Source of the DNA: Linanthus parryae | Lineage: Eukaryota > Streptophyta > Magnoliopsida > Ericales > Polemoniaceae | NCBI GenBank assembly: GCA_023055425.1 | Contig: JALGPY010000005.1 | Location: forward strand, 81,385,495-81,449,494 | Length of the DNA: 64,000 nt | Reading direction: 5' to 3' | In this document: positions 34,641-49,894 of the stretch, in pieces | How positions within the stretch are numbered: the stretch's first letter is position 1 | Layout: each line of letters begins with the position of its first letter | Made by a program: the position numbers and the translations under genes | Notes under the pieces: model-generated | The model's input: only the letters and a program-made list of their open reading frames with translations | Told to the model about the DNA's origin: nothing | Databases searched by the model: none

Positions 34641-37600
34641 AAATGTTACTATTGCAATTCTGGAAGTGATTATGAGTAGTTGAATCATTTACCAAGAATT
34701 TCATAAGATTCCAAAAGATGAAGAACAAGTCAAATTATCTATTCTCAGAGATTGGGGAAGAACATGGTAAATAGTAACAGATGATACTGACATTTAGGGG
34801 CTTCCGATTATAAAAAGGAGTTGGTGCGCACGGAGTCCCAAATCTTTAGGCACCAAGGCTTAGAGAATCATCACCCGATATATATATATATACATATATA
34901 TGTGTATACATATATATATATATAAATTTATATAAATATACATAAAGTAACATGATGTAGGCGTATAACACTGTTGCAGACCCGACCAGTTCTGGTACAT
35001 GGGATTCTTTCACTTTACATTATTAATGAGTTCTTATTTAGTGGCATTTGAATAATGAGTTTGTCGATTTGAATACAAGTTGTAAATTGAGGGTTTTTCT
35101 TAAGAAGTTAAATCACATTTAACAATTACATAATAAAGTATGGCATTTATTTTAATAGATAACAAGTATATTACACAGAAGAACTTGGCACGCAAAACTA
35201 AGCATGTAAACTCTTAAGAAGAACTAATATATCATACTAAACTAAGCGTGTATACTCACGCGAATAAGGAACACGACATATTTGGCTAAGCATGTAGACT
35301 TACCATGAGAGCCGTAGAGCTCTTGCTAAACTAATACTTTAAAACGACGTCGGGTTCTGCTAGCACCCCAAAATAAGGCTCTACATTCATACACACATAC
35401 TCCTAATCACAAACAAGTCTGTATCGCAAATTGAAAATGCTTATGTCCTCCGTGACATGCAAATTAATTCCCCGAGTAATTATATAAACTCATTTAGGTT
35501 TGAGATAACTAAATTCTATGTTAGAAGTAATTCAGAAATCCCTAGACCGATTTTAGAAGATTAAATAATAACTTTTTAAGAATATAATACTATTTAAAAC
35601 TATTTTTATGATATTTAGAAATGATAATTATAATTCAAATAAAATAAAAAAATTATTGGAACCCACAACATAGCATGACCCCAATTTAAAAAAACATTAG
35701 AATATAAGAAAAAATAATCTAGTCCATGATCTTATGTTTTGATGGCTCTGCATCATCCTCCTTGAGTTGTTCATCTCTCTCGGCCTTTGATGGATCCTCC
35801 TTGTTTGAATTATTTGTCCTAAACGTCCACCCTTTCCCCGTGTTTATTATTTATCATAAAAAGAGATTCAACCGGTTCTTGGGATTCTTTCACTTTATGT
35901 TATTAATGAGTTCCGGTTTAGTGGTATTTAAACAATGAGTTTGTCGATTTGAATACAATTCGTAAACTGAGGGTCTTTTAAAAAATAAATAAATCACTTT
36001 TAACAATTTCATAATAAAGTATGGAATTTATTTTCACATAAAATAATTATATTACAAAGAAGAAAGCAAAACTAAGCATGTAAACTCATGCGAAGAAATA
36101 ATATATCATACCAAACTAAGCATTTATACTCAAGCGAATAAGGAACGCGACATATTAGGCTAAGCATGTAAACTCACCATGAGATCCTTAGAGTGCTTGC
36201 TAAACTAATACTTGTAAACGACGTCGGGATCTGCTAGCACCCTAAAATAAGGCTCTACATTCATACACACATACTCCTAATCACAAACAAGTCTGTATCG
36301 TAAATTGAAAATGCTTATGTCCTCCGTGACATGCAAATGAATTTCCCGAGTAATTATATAAACTCATTTAGGTTTGAGATAACTAAATTCTCTGTTAGAA
36401 GTAATTCAGAAATCCCTAAAACGATTTTAGAAGATTAAATAATAACTTTTTAAGAAGATAATACTATTTAAAACTATTTTTATTATATTTAGAAATGATA
36501 ATTATAATTCAAATAAAATAACAAAAGTTTTGGAACCCACAACATAGCATGACCCCAATTTTAAAAAAACATTAGAATATACGAAAAAATAATCTAGTCC
36601 ATGAGCTTAGGTTTTGATGGCTCTGCATCATCCTCCTTGAGTTGTTCATCTATCTCGGCCTTTGATGGATCCTCCTTGTTTGAATTATTTTTCCTAAAAG
36701 TCCACCCTTTCCCCATGTTTATTTTTTATCAGAAAAAGAGATTCAACTGTTCCTGCGTAGAATTCCACATGCCTTTCAACATTTTAATCATGTTAAAACT
36801 TGATATTCTCAATAACCACAAGTCTCCTTTCAACCTCTTCTCTTCTATGCTGACTTTCCTTCAATACACTTTTTCTCTTCTTAAACAACCTGACATAAGG
36901 GGAACCATTGTGTGAGATATTCATAAGATTCCAAACCATGAAGGAACAAGTCATATTATCTATTCTCAGAGATTAGTGGAGAACTTGGCAAATACTAACA
37001 CATGATACTGGCATTTAGGGGCTTCCAATTATCCAAACTCTCTGCTAAGCGTATGGCTCGGATCCCTCGTCCTGCTAGTCATCATAAAGATAACCAACTA
37101 CACCGTATTTGTCGACACCCCCTTAAGGCTGTAAGTCGGATGAGACTAGATGCTAAACCCAAGCCCACGACGAAAGGAGTTGGTGCGCACAGAGTCCCAA
37201 ATCTTTATGAACCAAAGGCTTATAGAATCATCACCCGATATTTATATATATATATATATACATATATTAATTTATATACATATACATAAAGTAATATTAT
37301 GTTGGCGTATAGCACTGTTGCAGACCCGACCAGTTCTTGCGATTCTTTCACTTTATGTTATTAATGAGTTATGGTTTAGTTGTATTTAAACAATGAGTTT
37401 GTCGATTTGAATACAATTCCTAAACTGAGGTTTTTTTTAAAAAAAAAAATTAAATCACTTTTAACAATTTCATAATAAAAGTATGGAATTTATTTTCATA
37501 GAAAACAAGTATATTACAAAGAAGAAAGCAAAACTAAGCATGTAAAATCATGCGAAGGAAAAATATATCATACCAAACTAAGCATTTATACTCAAGCGAA

Positions 37601-38059
37601 TAAGGAACGCGACATATTAGGCTAAGCATGTAGATTCACCATGAGAGCGTTAGAGCGCTTGCTAAACTAATACTTTTAAACGACGTAAGGATCTGCTAGC
37701 ACGCCAAAATAAGGCTCTACATTCTTACACACAAACTCCTAATCACAACTAAGTATGTGCCGCAAATTGAAAAGGCATATGTCCTCCGTGACATACAAAT
37801 GAATTCCCTAAGTAATTATATAAACTCATTTAGGCTTGAGATAACTAAATTCTCAATTAGTAGTAATTCAGGAATCCCTAAAACAATTTTAGAAGATTAA
37901 ATAATGACTTTTAAGAAGATAACACTATTTAAAACTATAATTTACAATTATTAGAAATGATAATTATAATTGCAATTAAATAACAAGATTTTTGGAACCC
38001 ACAACATAGCATGATGCCAAACATAAAAAAAAAAAAAACTTTAGAACATAAGAAAAAAT
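34641..38059. repeat. Array of Y modules, unit B
   Basis: Three module copies, the first two cut. Landmarks recur: CATGTAAACTC-like words at about 35200, 36080 and 37540; CATGCAAAT(T/G)AATTCC at about 35455 and 36335, and CATACAAATGAATTCCC at 37792; the minus-strand charged tail at about 35723 and 36598. (TA)n tracts at 34877-34924 and 37242-37262. No plus-strand gene is supported. Confidence 0.62.
36598..36730 (-). pseudogene. Charged C-terminal tail, unit B copy
   Basis: Minus-strand counterpart of the segment at 23278, with the same stop codon and charged run kept open. A further shortened copy lies at about 35723-35870, where the module is cut and joins unrelated sequence after the phrase AAAAAGAGATTCAACC. 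Low confidence that any product is made. Confidence 0.28.
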
Positions 38060-40035
38060 TATCTAGTCGATGAGCTTAGGGTTTGATGGCTCTGCATTTT
38101 CTTTCCTGAGTTGTTCAACTGTCTATGCCTTTGATGGATCCTACGTGTTAGAATTTTTTTTCCTGAAATTCTACCCTTTCCTCTGTTTTATTTTTTATTA
38201 GAAAATAGATTCAACTATTCCTGCATAGAATTTCACAGGCCTTTCAACAATTCGATCCTGTCAAAACTTAATATTCTCAATGACCACAAGTCTCCTTTCA
38301 ACCTCTTCTCTTATCTTCCGACTTTTCCTCTAATACACTTTCTCACTACTTGAATCATCATCTGAACCAGAGATGAAAATTGGAGTTTTCTCATAGGACT
38401 ATGGCATTTCTGTGAAACGACTGGTGACCTCCTTCTCTTCATGCAAGTGTTTGCGAAGTGGTTCCATGTTAAGGGAATTTCGGTAACGGACTTTGATGGA
38501 GTGTTGGGAACAAATTCGTTTTACCAGAGTTTGAAATGGAGGTAAGAGATTAAATTGAGGTAAGAAACCAATCTATTTGATTTCCTCTTCTTGATGGAAC
38601 TTGCAATAGGGAGAGTTGATTGGTTTCCATACAATTAACCTACGTAAGGAAGGCAGTTTGGGGAATTTGATGCATTGCTTCATTGTTAGTGGGTGGTAGA
38701 GGTGGTTAGTTCTGTATAGGTTCACTCTGAGGAATTAGTGCTTGTGGTGGTAGAGACGGTTAGTGGCTACATAGGTTCATCATGAGGTAGTATGGGGAAT
38801 TCTAACAGATGGTTCAGTGTTTTGTTGGTTCATTCATCTGTCTTGTATCATGAATGCGATTTTTCTTGTTGGATGTTCCTTATTATGAGTCATACATTAA
38901 TTTTTTTTTTAAATATCCCAAAGTATTTTTAGAAAATTTAAGATTTACATTCAAATGAATTATAAGGAGATGAAACTCAAATTAGATTAACAAGTCAGCT
39001 GTCCAAAATGCACGTTAGTTTCGTAATTCACTCTTCACGTCTAATTTTCATGTTACAGTGTTATTAGTTTTCCTTTCTTTTCTTAAAGAAAAATGGTGAA
39101 GATGACGACGGAGTATAGTTTCTTCTTATTTCAGAACACTTCAGAAAAGTATGGAATAGAGAAATTAGTAAATTTTAGTACATCTTGAGTCTAGGTTGGA
39201 TGTAAAATTGCTGAGGAAAATATATGTTCTTCGAAATTTATTTCATATTACTCGTACAACCGAATTTATCAATTTGGCATGAAGTTTCAAAAATTCAGAC
39301 TTCATAACATTCAATATTTTTTTTTTATATTCAACTTTTATATATTTGGCATATGTATGTTAATTGAGTGTCAGAGTGCGGTGAAATATTTTAAATAATA
39401 AATGGGGTGCTAAAATACAACTAGCATACAGTTTTATTGCTTGTTATATTGATGTATATAAGAATGATATAAGAGTCTTACAAAAATTGATCACCAACAA
39501 AATATTTTTGATGGACTAAGGGTCTATTTCTAACCAGCTGAAAATCTCAATAATCATCTGCAAATAATCTAAAAAGAAAATCCAACATAACTGAGAATCA
39601 CAATCTATTTTGTATGAGCTGAAATTATATATCACTAACTTCATACGTTCAAAAAAATGTAAAGAAATATAACGCCAAGCAATTCTATACACCTATTTAT
39701 AGTGAACTCCGGTTGTGCAAATGTAAAAAATATCAAAATTATATTTTCTGAGATTTTCAAATGCATAATCCCAAATTTTGGAGATTCTACAATTGAACAT
39801 AACTTATTTTTTCTGCATATTATTGGATTAAAATTTGCAATCATAACAAACAAGATTGTTGAAAAGAGGTTGGATAAAAATGAGCGATACCAAACACGCA
39901 CTAAATTGATTATTATAATGTAAAATTAAAGTTTGTTTTTTAAGTCAATGAATTGTTGTGCCATGGGAGAAATAAACTTTCACCCAATTCTATGGTTAGA
40001 AAACTTAAATTTTGACATGAGCTTATTTTAGTAAG
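38060..40035. repeat. X module, copy 3 (unit A')
   Basis: Almost identical to 1-1971. It retains the 9-base segment near 39845 that copy 1 lacks, so copy 1 has suffered a small deletion since the duplication. It is followed directly by the outer LTR at 40036. Confidence 0.85.
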
Positions 40036-40245
40036 TGTAATACCCCTCATTTCCGAGAGAATTCTTAGTGCAATATCAAGACTTTGGGGGCGAATTTGTA
40101 AATAATTTTTCACGTCTTTAAAGTTGGAACATTGGAGTATTTTCAATTTTTAGAAGTCGTTAGAATGATTTTGAAGCACTAGAAGTATTCGGGGTGGTAG
40201 TTGAATTTTCTAAAGTTAGGTAGAACATCTAATTGTAGTTTGTAC

Positions 40246-43200
40246 TGTTGGAATAGATGCCCTAGAGGCAATCTAGTTTAGTATGAATTTATTTGTGGCT
40301 AGAAATTCATTTATTAATTATTGGATATTTAATATAATGAAGTCCTTAGATTTACAATTGTGTTGTTTGTCTTAAATATCCCTAGTCCAGTATAATGAGT
40401 AATGGGACAATCATCTATAGACTGGTATGGGGTTGGATTGATATGGAGATATCACGATCCAACACATAGGTGTGCATTAAGGGTAATGTTGCACTGGATT
40501 GACCCATCTCCGAGAAGGCTCAATACATGTTATGTTGAGTCACAAGCGCTTCTCGCGGTGCAATGTTATTGTCATCCTTAGACTTGAAGTCACTAGATAT
40601 TCTAGTTGTGGATTATTGTGATTTTGGTAGCGTTAAACGCTACATCGTAACTGGGTAGTTATAAAGGCGTGTACTGCATACAATAAGAAGCAAGCTTCGA
40701 GATCGTAGTGGACGTGGATAGAATTTGTCCCTCCCACATAACGGGAGCAAATATCCTAGGCCACTCGAGGGATAGTGCTTATAGAATGTCTGGCCAGACT
40801 CAAATAAATTAATATGCGATATTGATGTTATTTGCACGAATAAGGCTATTCCCATGGATCGAGAAACTGTGGATTGGATATACGAGTGTGACTTGTATGT
40901 CTCGTGTCAAATCCGGGTATGGAGACAAAGGGATGAGACAATTACTTGTACAAAGGTTGTCAAGATGACTATTCTATTAGTTGGCTAGAATGGATGTTTT
41001 GCTAGAAACCGCTCCATATTAGCAAACAGTTGCTACCAAGTAGATAGAACCTATGGGGTCACACGCTATATAGAGTTGAACTAGATTTGGGAATTAATTA
41101 ATTGGATTAATTAATTAGAAGGATCACTTTGCAAAACCTTGCAAACTTAGTAGGGACTAATTCGCAAGGAAGGGACTAAATTGAATTCTAGTAGGACTAG
41201 AATAAGTCCTTTAGGTAGTTGGCAAGGAGTTGTTGGACTATATAAAGGACCTTCCTTCCTTCCTTCCTTCCCACATAACTTATGCTCATTATTGAAACAT
41301 AACAAGAGTGGGAGAGAACTAAAGGAGAGAGAGCAAGCAACAAGAGGAGCCGACCGCCCCTCTTGCCGCCGCCCATCCCGTCGGCCCCAAAGGAGGCCGA
41401 GAGCCCCCTTTTGGTCTCGTTTTGCGTGATTTTTCTTCCTCTTCCTCTTTCCGGGCTAGCACCAAGGACTTTGGAGATCTAGGATCAACTCTAGGCGTGG
41501 ATCAACCATAGAGAACGTGACACAATTCGCGTTTGAAGTCATCAAAGGAGAACCCTAAGGTGTGTTATTGATTTCTTCTTTTACCATCGTTATGTTTCTT
41601 GAATTGTGATCCTTGGAGGGTTTTGCATGGTTTATTTTGTTTCCGTTGCGCATCGATGAATCAAAACCCTGCAGTGGTATCAGAGCCACAGGTCGTAGAG
41701 CATAAACGTGGTTTATGTGTTACGTTTTAGTTGTTTTACACCTTAATTTGGTTGTTTATCGCGTAAAACAAGACAAATCAAGCATGGGATGCAATTTGTC
41801 AATAATCTATCACAGCAAGATCTAATTTTTGCATTGGATGCATGACTTGGTGAGTTTGAGAAATTTTAGGATCTTAGATCTAGGGTTTGGGCATCCTTGG
41901 AGAAGAAGGAGTTCTCCCAAAACAAGGAAACAACCAAAGTTGGGCACCAAGCAAGGGAGTTGTTTTGGAAACAACTCCCTCAAGGAGGTTCTGCCCCCTA
42001 GGGGACCGCCCCCTCTTTCTTTCTGCCCAAGCTTGGCCTCCCTAGGGGCCGGGCGGCCCTAACCCACGGCCTAGGCGTGTGGGTTATGGGCCGGGCCGGC
42101 CCTAGGGCCTTGTGGTTCGCCTTATTGGGCCCGGGAAATTTGATTGTTGGGCCCATGGACCGTTTTAACCCAAGAAATCCTCAATTAAAATTGACCAAGC
42201 GCGTTAAAATTGGATTTTAACTGTTTATGTGCAATTCGCATGGTGATTGGATATGCCCTTAGGATGTGGTTTGATGTGGATGTGTAATTTTGTGGTTTGG
42301 TTTTACGGCCTGCGAGCCGATCAATTAATTGTAATAATTAATTAGGTTTTTATGGCCTGCGTGCCATTTTTTTTCTCAACTTGTGAGATTTATTTTATTT
42401 AGTATAGAATTTAGCTAGTGCTAGATAAAGTAGATTGTTAGCCAAGATTGAAGAAAAGAAGCCCAAAGCCAAAGGAGCCACAAAAGTTGGAGCATGGAGC
42501 ATGGAGCATTCCACATAACTATGAAGGATGGACCAAAAGAACAAGACGCATGGAGATGTGTTTGCTTTTAGGGTTCATAGATAATTTCATTGGCTTGGAA
42601 TTATCGTAGTTAGAAAAGGCCATATCCACATCACGTTTAATTTCAGTTTTGTGGTTGTTTACTTTATTGTCTTATTATTGTGTGGTTGGTGTATGGATGA
42701 TGCATGCAATTAGGATAATAAGATAATTAGACAATCCGGATCTATTATTTGGAGTTGTGCCCAAACTCAAATAGATAGATTAGTTGATATTGATCAACAA
42801 AACAATTAAAATTGAATTTAAAATCCCTCAAAATTCAAATATTGTGTTCTTGCCTTCTCGTTATTTAAACACCCATTATCATCATTATTTATCAAGATCG
42901 TGCGTGCCAAAAGCATGGCGACTTGGTTCATAATGATGGAATGCGATGGCACGTAACAATGTGCAATTTTTTAAATAAGAGGTTGAACACAACTGGGCTA
43001 TTAATATGATTAAGAAACCTAGAGGCAATCAATTGGGATTATCCATAAGAATGGATAAATAAAGGAGTTATTTGTCCAATTGAACCAAGAGTTGCATATG
43101 GGATGCAATTGGAATTGTTCCTACCTAAAGTAGTCAAATTATGGGTGACTTGCCAAAGCAAGCTCATAAGGAGATGAAACATGGATCTTGGCCCACTAGA

Positions 43201-46200
43201 AAATATAAGGATATTTTCCGCATTAATATCTTGAGGGTCATTAATCCGTAGAAAAATAGTGGGAGCTATATTTGATAAACTAGCCATTATTGAACATAGT
43301 CAAAAAATTCACAAATACTAAAACTTGCGTATTTTCCTTTTGTAGAATTCCAAATGGCAAACAACTCATCGAGTTCACAACATTCCCTAAGATCTGTCCT
43401 TGAGAAGGACAAGCTCTCTGGAACCAACTTTCTTGATTGGTACAGGAACTTGAGAATCGTTCTCAAGCAAGAGAAGAAACTGTACGCAATAGAGGAGCAT
43501 GTTCCAGAGTCCAGAGAACCAAACACCTGCTGCCCTAAAGGAGTATCAAAAGCGTGTTGATGACGCCAATGATGTGGCCTGCCTTATGCTATGCACCATG
43601 ACTTCTGAGCTTCAGAAGCAACACGAAAACATGAATGACGTCGATATGATCGAGCATCTGAAGCAGCTCTTCGAAGAGCAGGCAAGGGTAGAGAGGTATG
43701 AGGTCTCTAAGGCACTGTTCAAGTGTCATGTGGCAGAAGGGAACCAGGTGGGACCCCACGTACTCCGAACGATCGGGTACTTGGAGAATCTCGCCCGACT
43801 AGGGTTCCCTGTCGGCCAAGAGTTGGCAACCGATCTCGTGTTGCAATCGTTGCCCGAGAGTTATGGACAGTTCATCATGAACTATAACATTAACGAGATC
43901 GTGAAACCACTACCAGATTTACTCAATATATTGAGGACAGCTGAACAGAGCATCAACAAGGGTAAGGGCAAGGCCATTATGATGGTCCAGAAAGGAAAGG
44001 GCAAAAGGTTTGCCTCATCCTCCAAGGGCAAAGGCAAGTCAGTTTCCAAGTCCAAGGAACCTGCCCTTAAGCCTGTTGGTGGCATTGCCAAAGGTGTGAC
44101 TAAAGGTGAGTGTCACTACTGCAGTCAGCCTGGACACTGGAGGAGAAACTGCCCAAAATATCTGGAGGACAAGAGGCTTGGAATAGTGATTCCACCACCA
44201 CCAGGTATTTTTGTTGTAGATGTCAATTTAACTATCTCTACATCATGGGTATTAGATACTGTATGTGGATTTCATATTTGTCGAAATATGCAGGATCTAA
44301 AGAGAAATAGAAGATTGGCTAAAGGAGAGGTAGATCTGCGCGTTGGAAATGGAGCAAAGATTACTGCGTTGGCCATAGGCGTGTGCGAGCTATCTCTGCC
44401 TTCAGGATTAGTTTTAAAATTAAATAATTTCTATTTTGTGCCTGCTATGAGCAGAAACATTATTTCTATTTCTTGTTTGGAGAAGGATGGTTTTATTATT
44501 TCAATAAAGAACAATTGTTGTTCCTTTTATTTAAATAACATTCACTATTTTAGTGCGCAATTATTTAATGGACTTTATGTCCTTGATCTAAGCAATCCTG
44601 TCTACAACATTAATACCAAGCGGATTAAAATAAATGATTTAAATCTAGCTTATTTATGGCACTGTTGTTTAGGCCACATAAATGAGAAACGTGTATCTAG
44701 ACTCCATAAGGATTGACTACTAGACTCATTTGAGTTTGAATCATATGAGACATGTGAGGCTTGTTTATTGGGAAAATGACTAAGTCCCATTTCAATAAGA
44801 AAGGTGAGAGGACTAGTGAGCAATTGACACTCATACATACTGATGTGTGTGGGCCATTTGCCACGCCTGCCAGGGGTGGTTATGTCTACTTCATTACATT
44901 TACTGATGATTTCAGTAGATATGGATTTGTGTACCTCATGAGGGCAAAATCCGAATCCTTTGAAGTGTTCAAATAATTCAAGAATGAAGTAGAGATGCAA
45001 CTTGGCAAAAGTATCAAGGCTCTACGATCGGATCGTGGAGGAGAATACTTAAGCCAAGAGTTTGACGACTATCTTAGAGAGTGTGGGATCGTGTCCCAAC
45101 TCACTCCACCCGGAACGCCACAATGGAATGGTGTGTCCGAGAGGAGGAATCGAACCCTATTGGATATGGTTCGATCTATGATGTGTCAAACCGATCTTCC
45201 ATTATCATTTTGGGGCTTCACTCTATTAAGTGCAGCTTTCACCATTAACCGTGTTCCATCTAAATCAGTCATGAAGACACCATAAGAGATGTGGAGTGGG
45301 AGGCGTCCCACACTGTCGCTCATGAGGATTTGGGGCTGCGATGTTTATGTAAAACGTTTACAATCAGACAAGCTAGGGCCGAAATCGGATAAATGCAAAT
45401 TTGTGGGGTACCCTAAGGAAACTAAGGGTTACTACTTCTACAATCCAACCGAGAACAAAGTGTTTGTTGCTCGGACTGGCGTGTTTCTAGAAAGAGAGTT
45501 TGTCTCTAAAGAAGCAAGTGGGAGGAATGTAGAACTTGAAGAGGTTCAAGAACCACAAATCACTGAACCGATAATGGAACATGAACAGGAACCACAAGCA
45601 GTTGTGGAGCAACCTGTTCAAGTAACACAAGAGCTTCGTAGATCTAGTAGAGTGCGCCAGGAACCCGAGAGGTATGGACTTCTCGTGACCGATTCCGGTG
45701 ACACGCTGCTCATAGATGATGAGCCTACTACCTGTGAGGAGGCCATGAATGGCCCAGACTCTCAGAAGTGGCTAGAAGCCATGAGATCCGAGATGGAATC
45801 CATGTATACCAACAAAGTATGGACTTTGGTGGAACCACCCGATGGGGCGCGACCCATAGGGTGCAAGTGGGTCTTTAAGAAGAAGATCGACATGGATGGT
45901 AATGTGATTACCTATAAGGGCCGATTGGTGGCTAAAGGATTCAGACAGATTCATGGTATTGACTATGATGAAACCTTTTCACCAGTCGCTATGAACATAT
46001 CCATCCAAATCCTACTTGCGATTGCAGCATACCACGACTATGAGATTTGGCAGATGGATGTCAAAACAGCATTCCTTTATGGGAATCTCCTCGAGGACGT
46101 GTATATGATACAGCCGGAGGGTTTTGAGGATCCAAAGCAAGCCAACAAAGTGTGTAAGCTGCAACGATCCATTTATGGATTAAAGCAAACTTAAAGGAGT

Positions 46201-48511
46201 TGGAATCGACGTTTTGATGAAGCAGTCAAAGAGTTTGGCTTCATCAGAAACGAAGATGAGTCTTGTGTCTACAAGAAGGTTAGTTTGGCTTCATCAGGAG
46301 CTCTGTAGCTTTTCTTGTCTTGTATGTGGACGACATACTACTCATTGGAAACGACGTTCCCATGCTACAATCTGTAAAAGATTGGCTAGGGAAGTGTTTC
46401 TCAATGAAGGACTTAGGGGAAGCGGCCTATATACTCGTTATAAAGATCTATAGAGATAGATCTAAGAGGTTGCTAGGCCTAAGTCAAAGTACATATATTG
46501 ACAAGGTGTTGAAACGGTTCAACATGCAAGATTCCAAGAAGGGATTCTTGCCCATGTCACATGGAGTCACTCTTTCGAAGAGTGGTTGTCCTTCCAATAA
46601 GATTGAGAAGGAACGCATGAGTAGAATTCCCTATGCCTCGGCCAAAGGATCTATCATGTACGCCATGTTATGTACTAGACCAGATGTGTCATATGCCTTG
46701 AGTATGACAAGCAGATACCAATCCAATCCGGGTGAGAATCACTGGATTGCAGTCAAGAACATCCTAAAGCACTTGAGAAGAACTAAGGATGCCTTCTTGA
46801 TATTTGGCGGTGAGGAAGAGTTGCGTGTAAGGGGTTACACTGATGCAAGCTTCCAAACCGACAGAGATGACTTTAGATCACAGTCGGGATATGTGTTTTG
46901 CCTGAATGGAGCAGCGGTGAGCTGGAAGAGTTCCAAGCAAGAGACGGTAGCTGATTCTACAACAGAGGCTGAGTACATTGCTGCAAATGGCGCAGCAAAG
47001 GAAGCTGTTTGGATCAGAAAGTTTGTTTCTGAGCTTGGTGTGGTCCCTAGCATTACGGATCCAGTCGAGTTGTACTGTGACAACACTGGGGCGATCGCGC
47101 AATCAAAGGAACCCAGGTCACACCAAAAATCGAAGCACGTGCTCAGGAAGTTTCATCTAATTCGAGATATTATCGATAGAGGAGACGTTCGGATATGCAA
47201 GATTCCTACAAATGATAATCTGTCAGACCCGCTTACAAAGCCGCTCACGCAGTGGAAGCATGAAGGGCACACTAGGAGTATGGGCATACGAGATGCGCCA
47301 GATTGGCTCTAGTGCAAGTGGGAGACTGTTGGAATAGATGCCCTAGAGGCAATCTATTTTAGTATGAATTTATTTGTGGCTAGAAATTCATTTATTAATT
47401 ATTGGATATTTAATATAATGAAGTCCTTAGATTTACAATTATGTTGTTTATCTTAAATATCCCTAGTCCAGTATAATGATTAATGGGACAATCATCTATA
47501 GACTAGTATGGGGTTGGATTGATATGGAGATATCACGATCCAAGACATAGATGTGAATTAAGGGTAATGTTGCACTGGATTGACCCATCTCCGAGAAGGC
47601 TCAATACATGTTATGTTGAGTCACAAGCGCTTCTCGCGGTGCAATGTTATTGTCATCCTTAGACTTGAAGTCACTAGATATTCTAGTTGTGGATTATTGT
47701 GATTTTGGTAGCGTTAAACGCTACACCGTAACTGGGTAGTTATAAAGGCTTGTACTGGATACAATAAGAAGCAAGCTTAGAGATCGTAGTGGACGTAGAT
47801 AGAATTTGTTCCTCCCACATAACGGGAGCAAATATCTTAGGCCACTCGAGGAATAGTGCTTATAGAATGTCTGGCCAGACTCAAATAAATCAATATGGGA
47901 TATTGATGTTATTTGCACGAATAAGGCTATTCCCATGGATCGAGAAACTGGGGATTGGATATACGAGTGTGACTTGTATGTCTCGTGTCCAATCCGGGTA
48001 TGGAGACAAAAGGAATGAGACAATTACTTGTACAAAGGTTGTCAAGATGACTATTCTATTAGTTGGATAGAATGGATGTTTTGCTAGAAACCGCTCCATA
48101 TTAGCAAATAGTTTCTACCAAGTAGATAGAACCTATGGGGTCACACGCTATATAGAGTTGAACAAGATTTGGGAATTAATTAATTGGATTAATTAATTAG
48201 AAGGATCACTTTGCAAAACCTTGCAAACTTAGTAGGGACTAATTTTCAAGGAAGGGACTAAATTTAATTCTAGTAGGACTAGAATAAGTCCTTTAGGAAG
48301 TTGGCAAGGAGTTGTTGGACTATATAAAGGACCTTCATTCCTTCCTTCCTTCCCACATAACTTATGCTCATTATTGAAACATAACAAGAGTGGGAGAGAA
48401 CAAAAGGAGAGAGAGCAAGCAACAAGAGGAGCCGACCGCCCCTCTTGTCGCCGCCCATCCCGTCGGCCACAAAGGAGGCCGAGAGCCCCCTTTTGGTCTC
48501 GTTTTGCGTGA
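40246..48511 (+). mobile_element. Nested Ty1/Copia retrotransposon, degenerate (unit A')
   Basis: Copy of 2182-10447 made by the segmental duplication and not by transposition: insertion point, 3' truncation and all gag-pol breaks are the same. 5' LTR 40246-41673, primer-binding site 41675-41687, leader hairpin 41955-41979, 3' LTR 47327-48511. Confidence 0.93.
43354..47312 (+). pseudogene. Copia gag-pol, broken (unit A')
   Basis: Carries every stop and frameshift described for 5290-9248, shifted by 38064, including stops at 44714-44716, 44974-44976, 45283-45285 and 46192-46194 and the Asp-Thr-Val protease motif at 44255-44263. One visible protein difference in gag is Met to Ile near 43930. 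No functional product is expected. Confidence 0.93.
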
Positions 48512-49894
48512 CATATAGATTATTTCAAACAAATTATATTTTTAATCTTATCTTCTCAAGATTGATGTATTTATTAAATAAAATGTAATATTCGTAACTA
48601 TATTTCTACTTTTGGTTATCGATTGTCTCTTTAACCCTGAACCGATATCCCGGGTTGTTTCAGATGGTATCAGAGCATCGATTCTCCGGTTAAAGTGACT
48701 TTTCGATTTCCATTAGTAGAGAATAAGAATGATAAAACGTGTTCGAAAGTTCAAATTGATTAGGATAACCCAATTTGGCAATAAGAAGTAAACAAGCCGT
48801 CGGGGACTTTGGGTACTTACGTATTGTTCAACTCGATTTTTATTTACTTGTTGATTAACTGTTAACTACTTGTTGATATGTTATCTATGCGAAAACTACT
48901 TGCTTATTTACATGATTGGTTATTCTATGGGCATGATTAATTTCTATATAGAAATGATTTATCGTTGTCGTGTGATGCGTATCCGCGTGCCCTTGATTGA
49001 TTATGTTAATTTTTTGACGAGTGAGTAACGACGCTTTGATTAAGAAGACCATGAGACCATTCATATTTTACCTAGGAGCGTGAATTTTAAGATTATATTT
49101 TGTTTTGTTTCATTTTGAGTTTATTTGACACGGTCATTTCCAAATTAAGAAGTGTAAACAATAAAATTATTTATTTAAACAAAATTATTGGGATGTCGAG
49201 CTACCAAATGCCAAGTGACATGGACCAATTAGTTTATCAGTCCGCTGGCACGACTCATAGTACGACGTCGCTATAAGTTGTACCCGCTGTGTAGACTAAG
49301 TTGGAACATTTGAAACACATGCGAGTTGTGTGAGAGGCACGATGTGTGACGACACATAGTGTTTTTTTTTCTCCCTCGTATGCGTGGAACACTTGAGGTG
49401 ATTGGCTTATCTAATCCTGTAAAGGTAAGACAACATTTTTCATGCGGATGAGCCAAGCGTAATGATATGTTTGTGGTGATCAAAGTATTTTCTAAAAGTT
49501 TCGATACTTTTTTAAATGCTAGAAAATTTTTGGACTGCTTTGTAGACGTGAGAAGTTGCATTTTGGTCTAACTTTTCAAAATTTAGTGCGACCTTTTACT
49601 TGAGCTAATTTTAGATGAAATCCTAATAAGATGCGAGTTTGGGCTGGTACGCAATATATACCCCGCCGTGCGGAGAATGAGAATGAGAAATTTCTTTCAG
49701 TTACGGTGTTGCTAGTGGACCAACTTAGAAAGCCATCTATTCAGAGCAAAATATCCGACGAGAGCGGTTTATGTGCTTGTCTGATAAAGTCAAATAGACT
49801 GAGTCAATTTGCTGCATTCAACCTGCATTTCATATATATGAGTAAGTATAGTATGAGATCTTCGGGGACGAAGATTCTTTTAAGGTGGGTAGAT

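Larger units (their letters stand above)
24733..38059. repeat. Repeat unit B (no retroelement nest)
   Basis: Collinear with unit A but several percent diverged. X module 24733-26708, a 434-bp segment absent from A (26709-27142), unit body with a defensin-like gene (27143 to about 34600), then Y modules. Corresponding points: A 15566 and B 27143; A 18538 and B 30738; A 20628 and B 32945; A 21011 and B 33327. B keeps sequence missing from A at 29360-30061 and 32241-32370, and has a small extra insertion at 34000-34032. Confidence 0.85.
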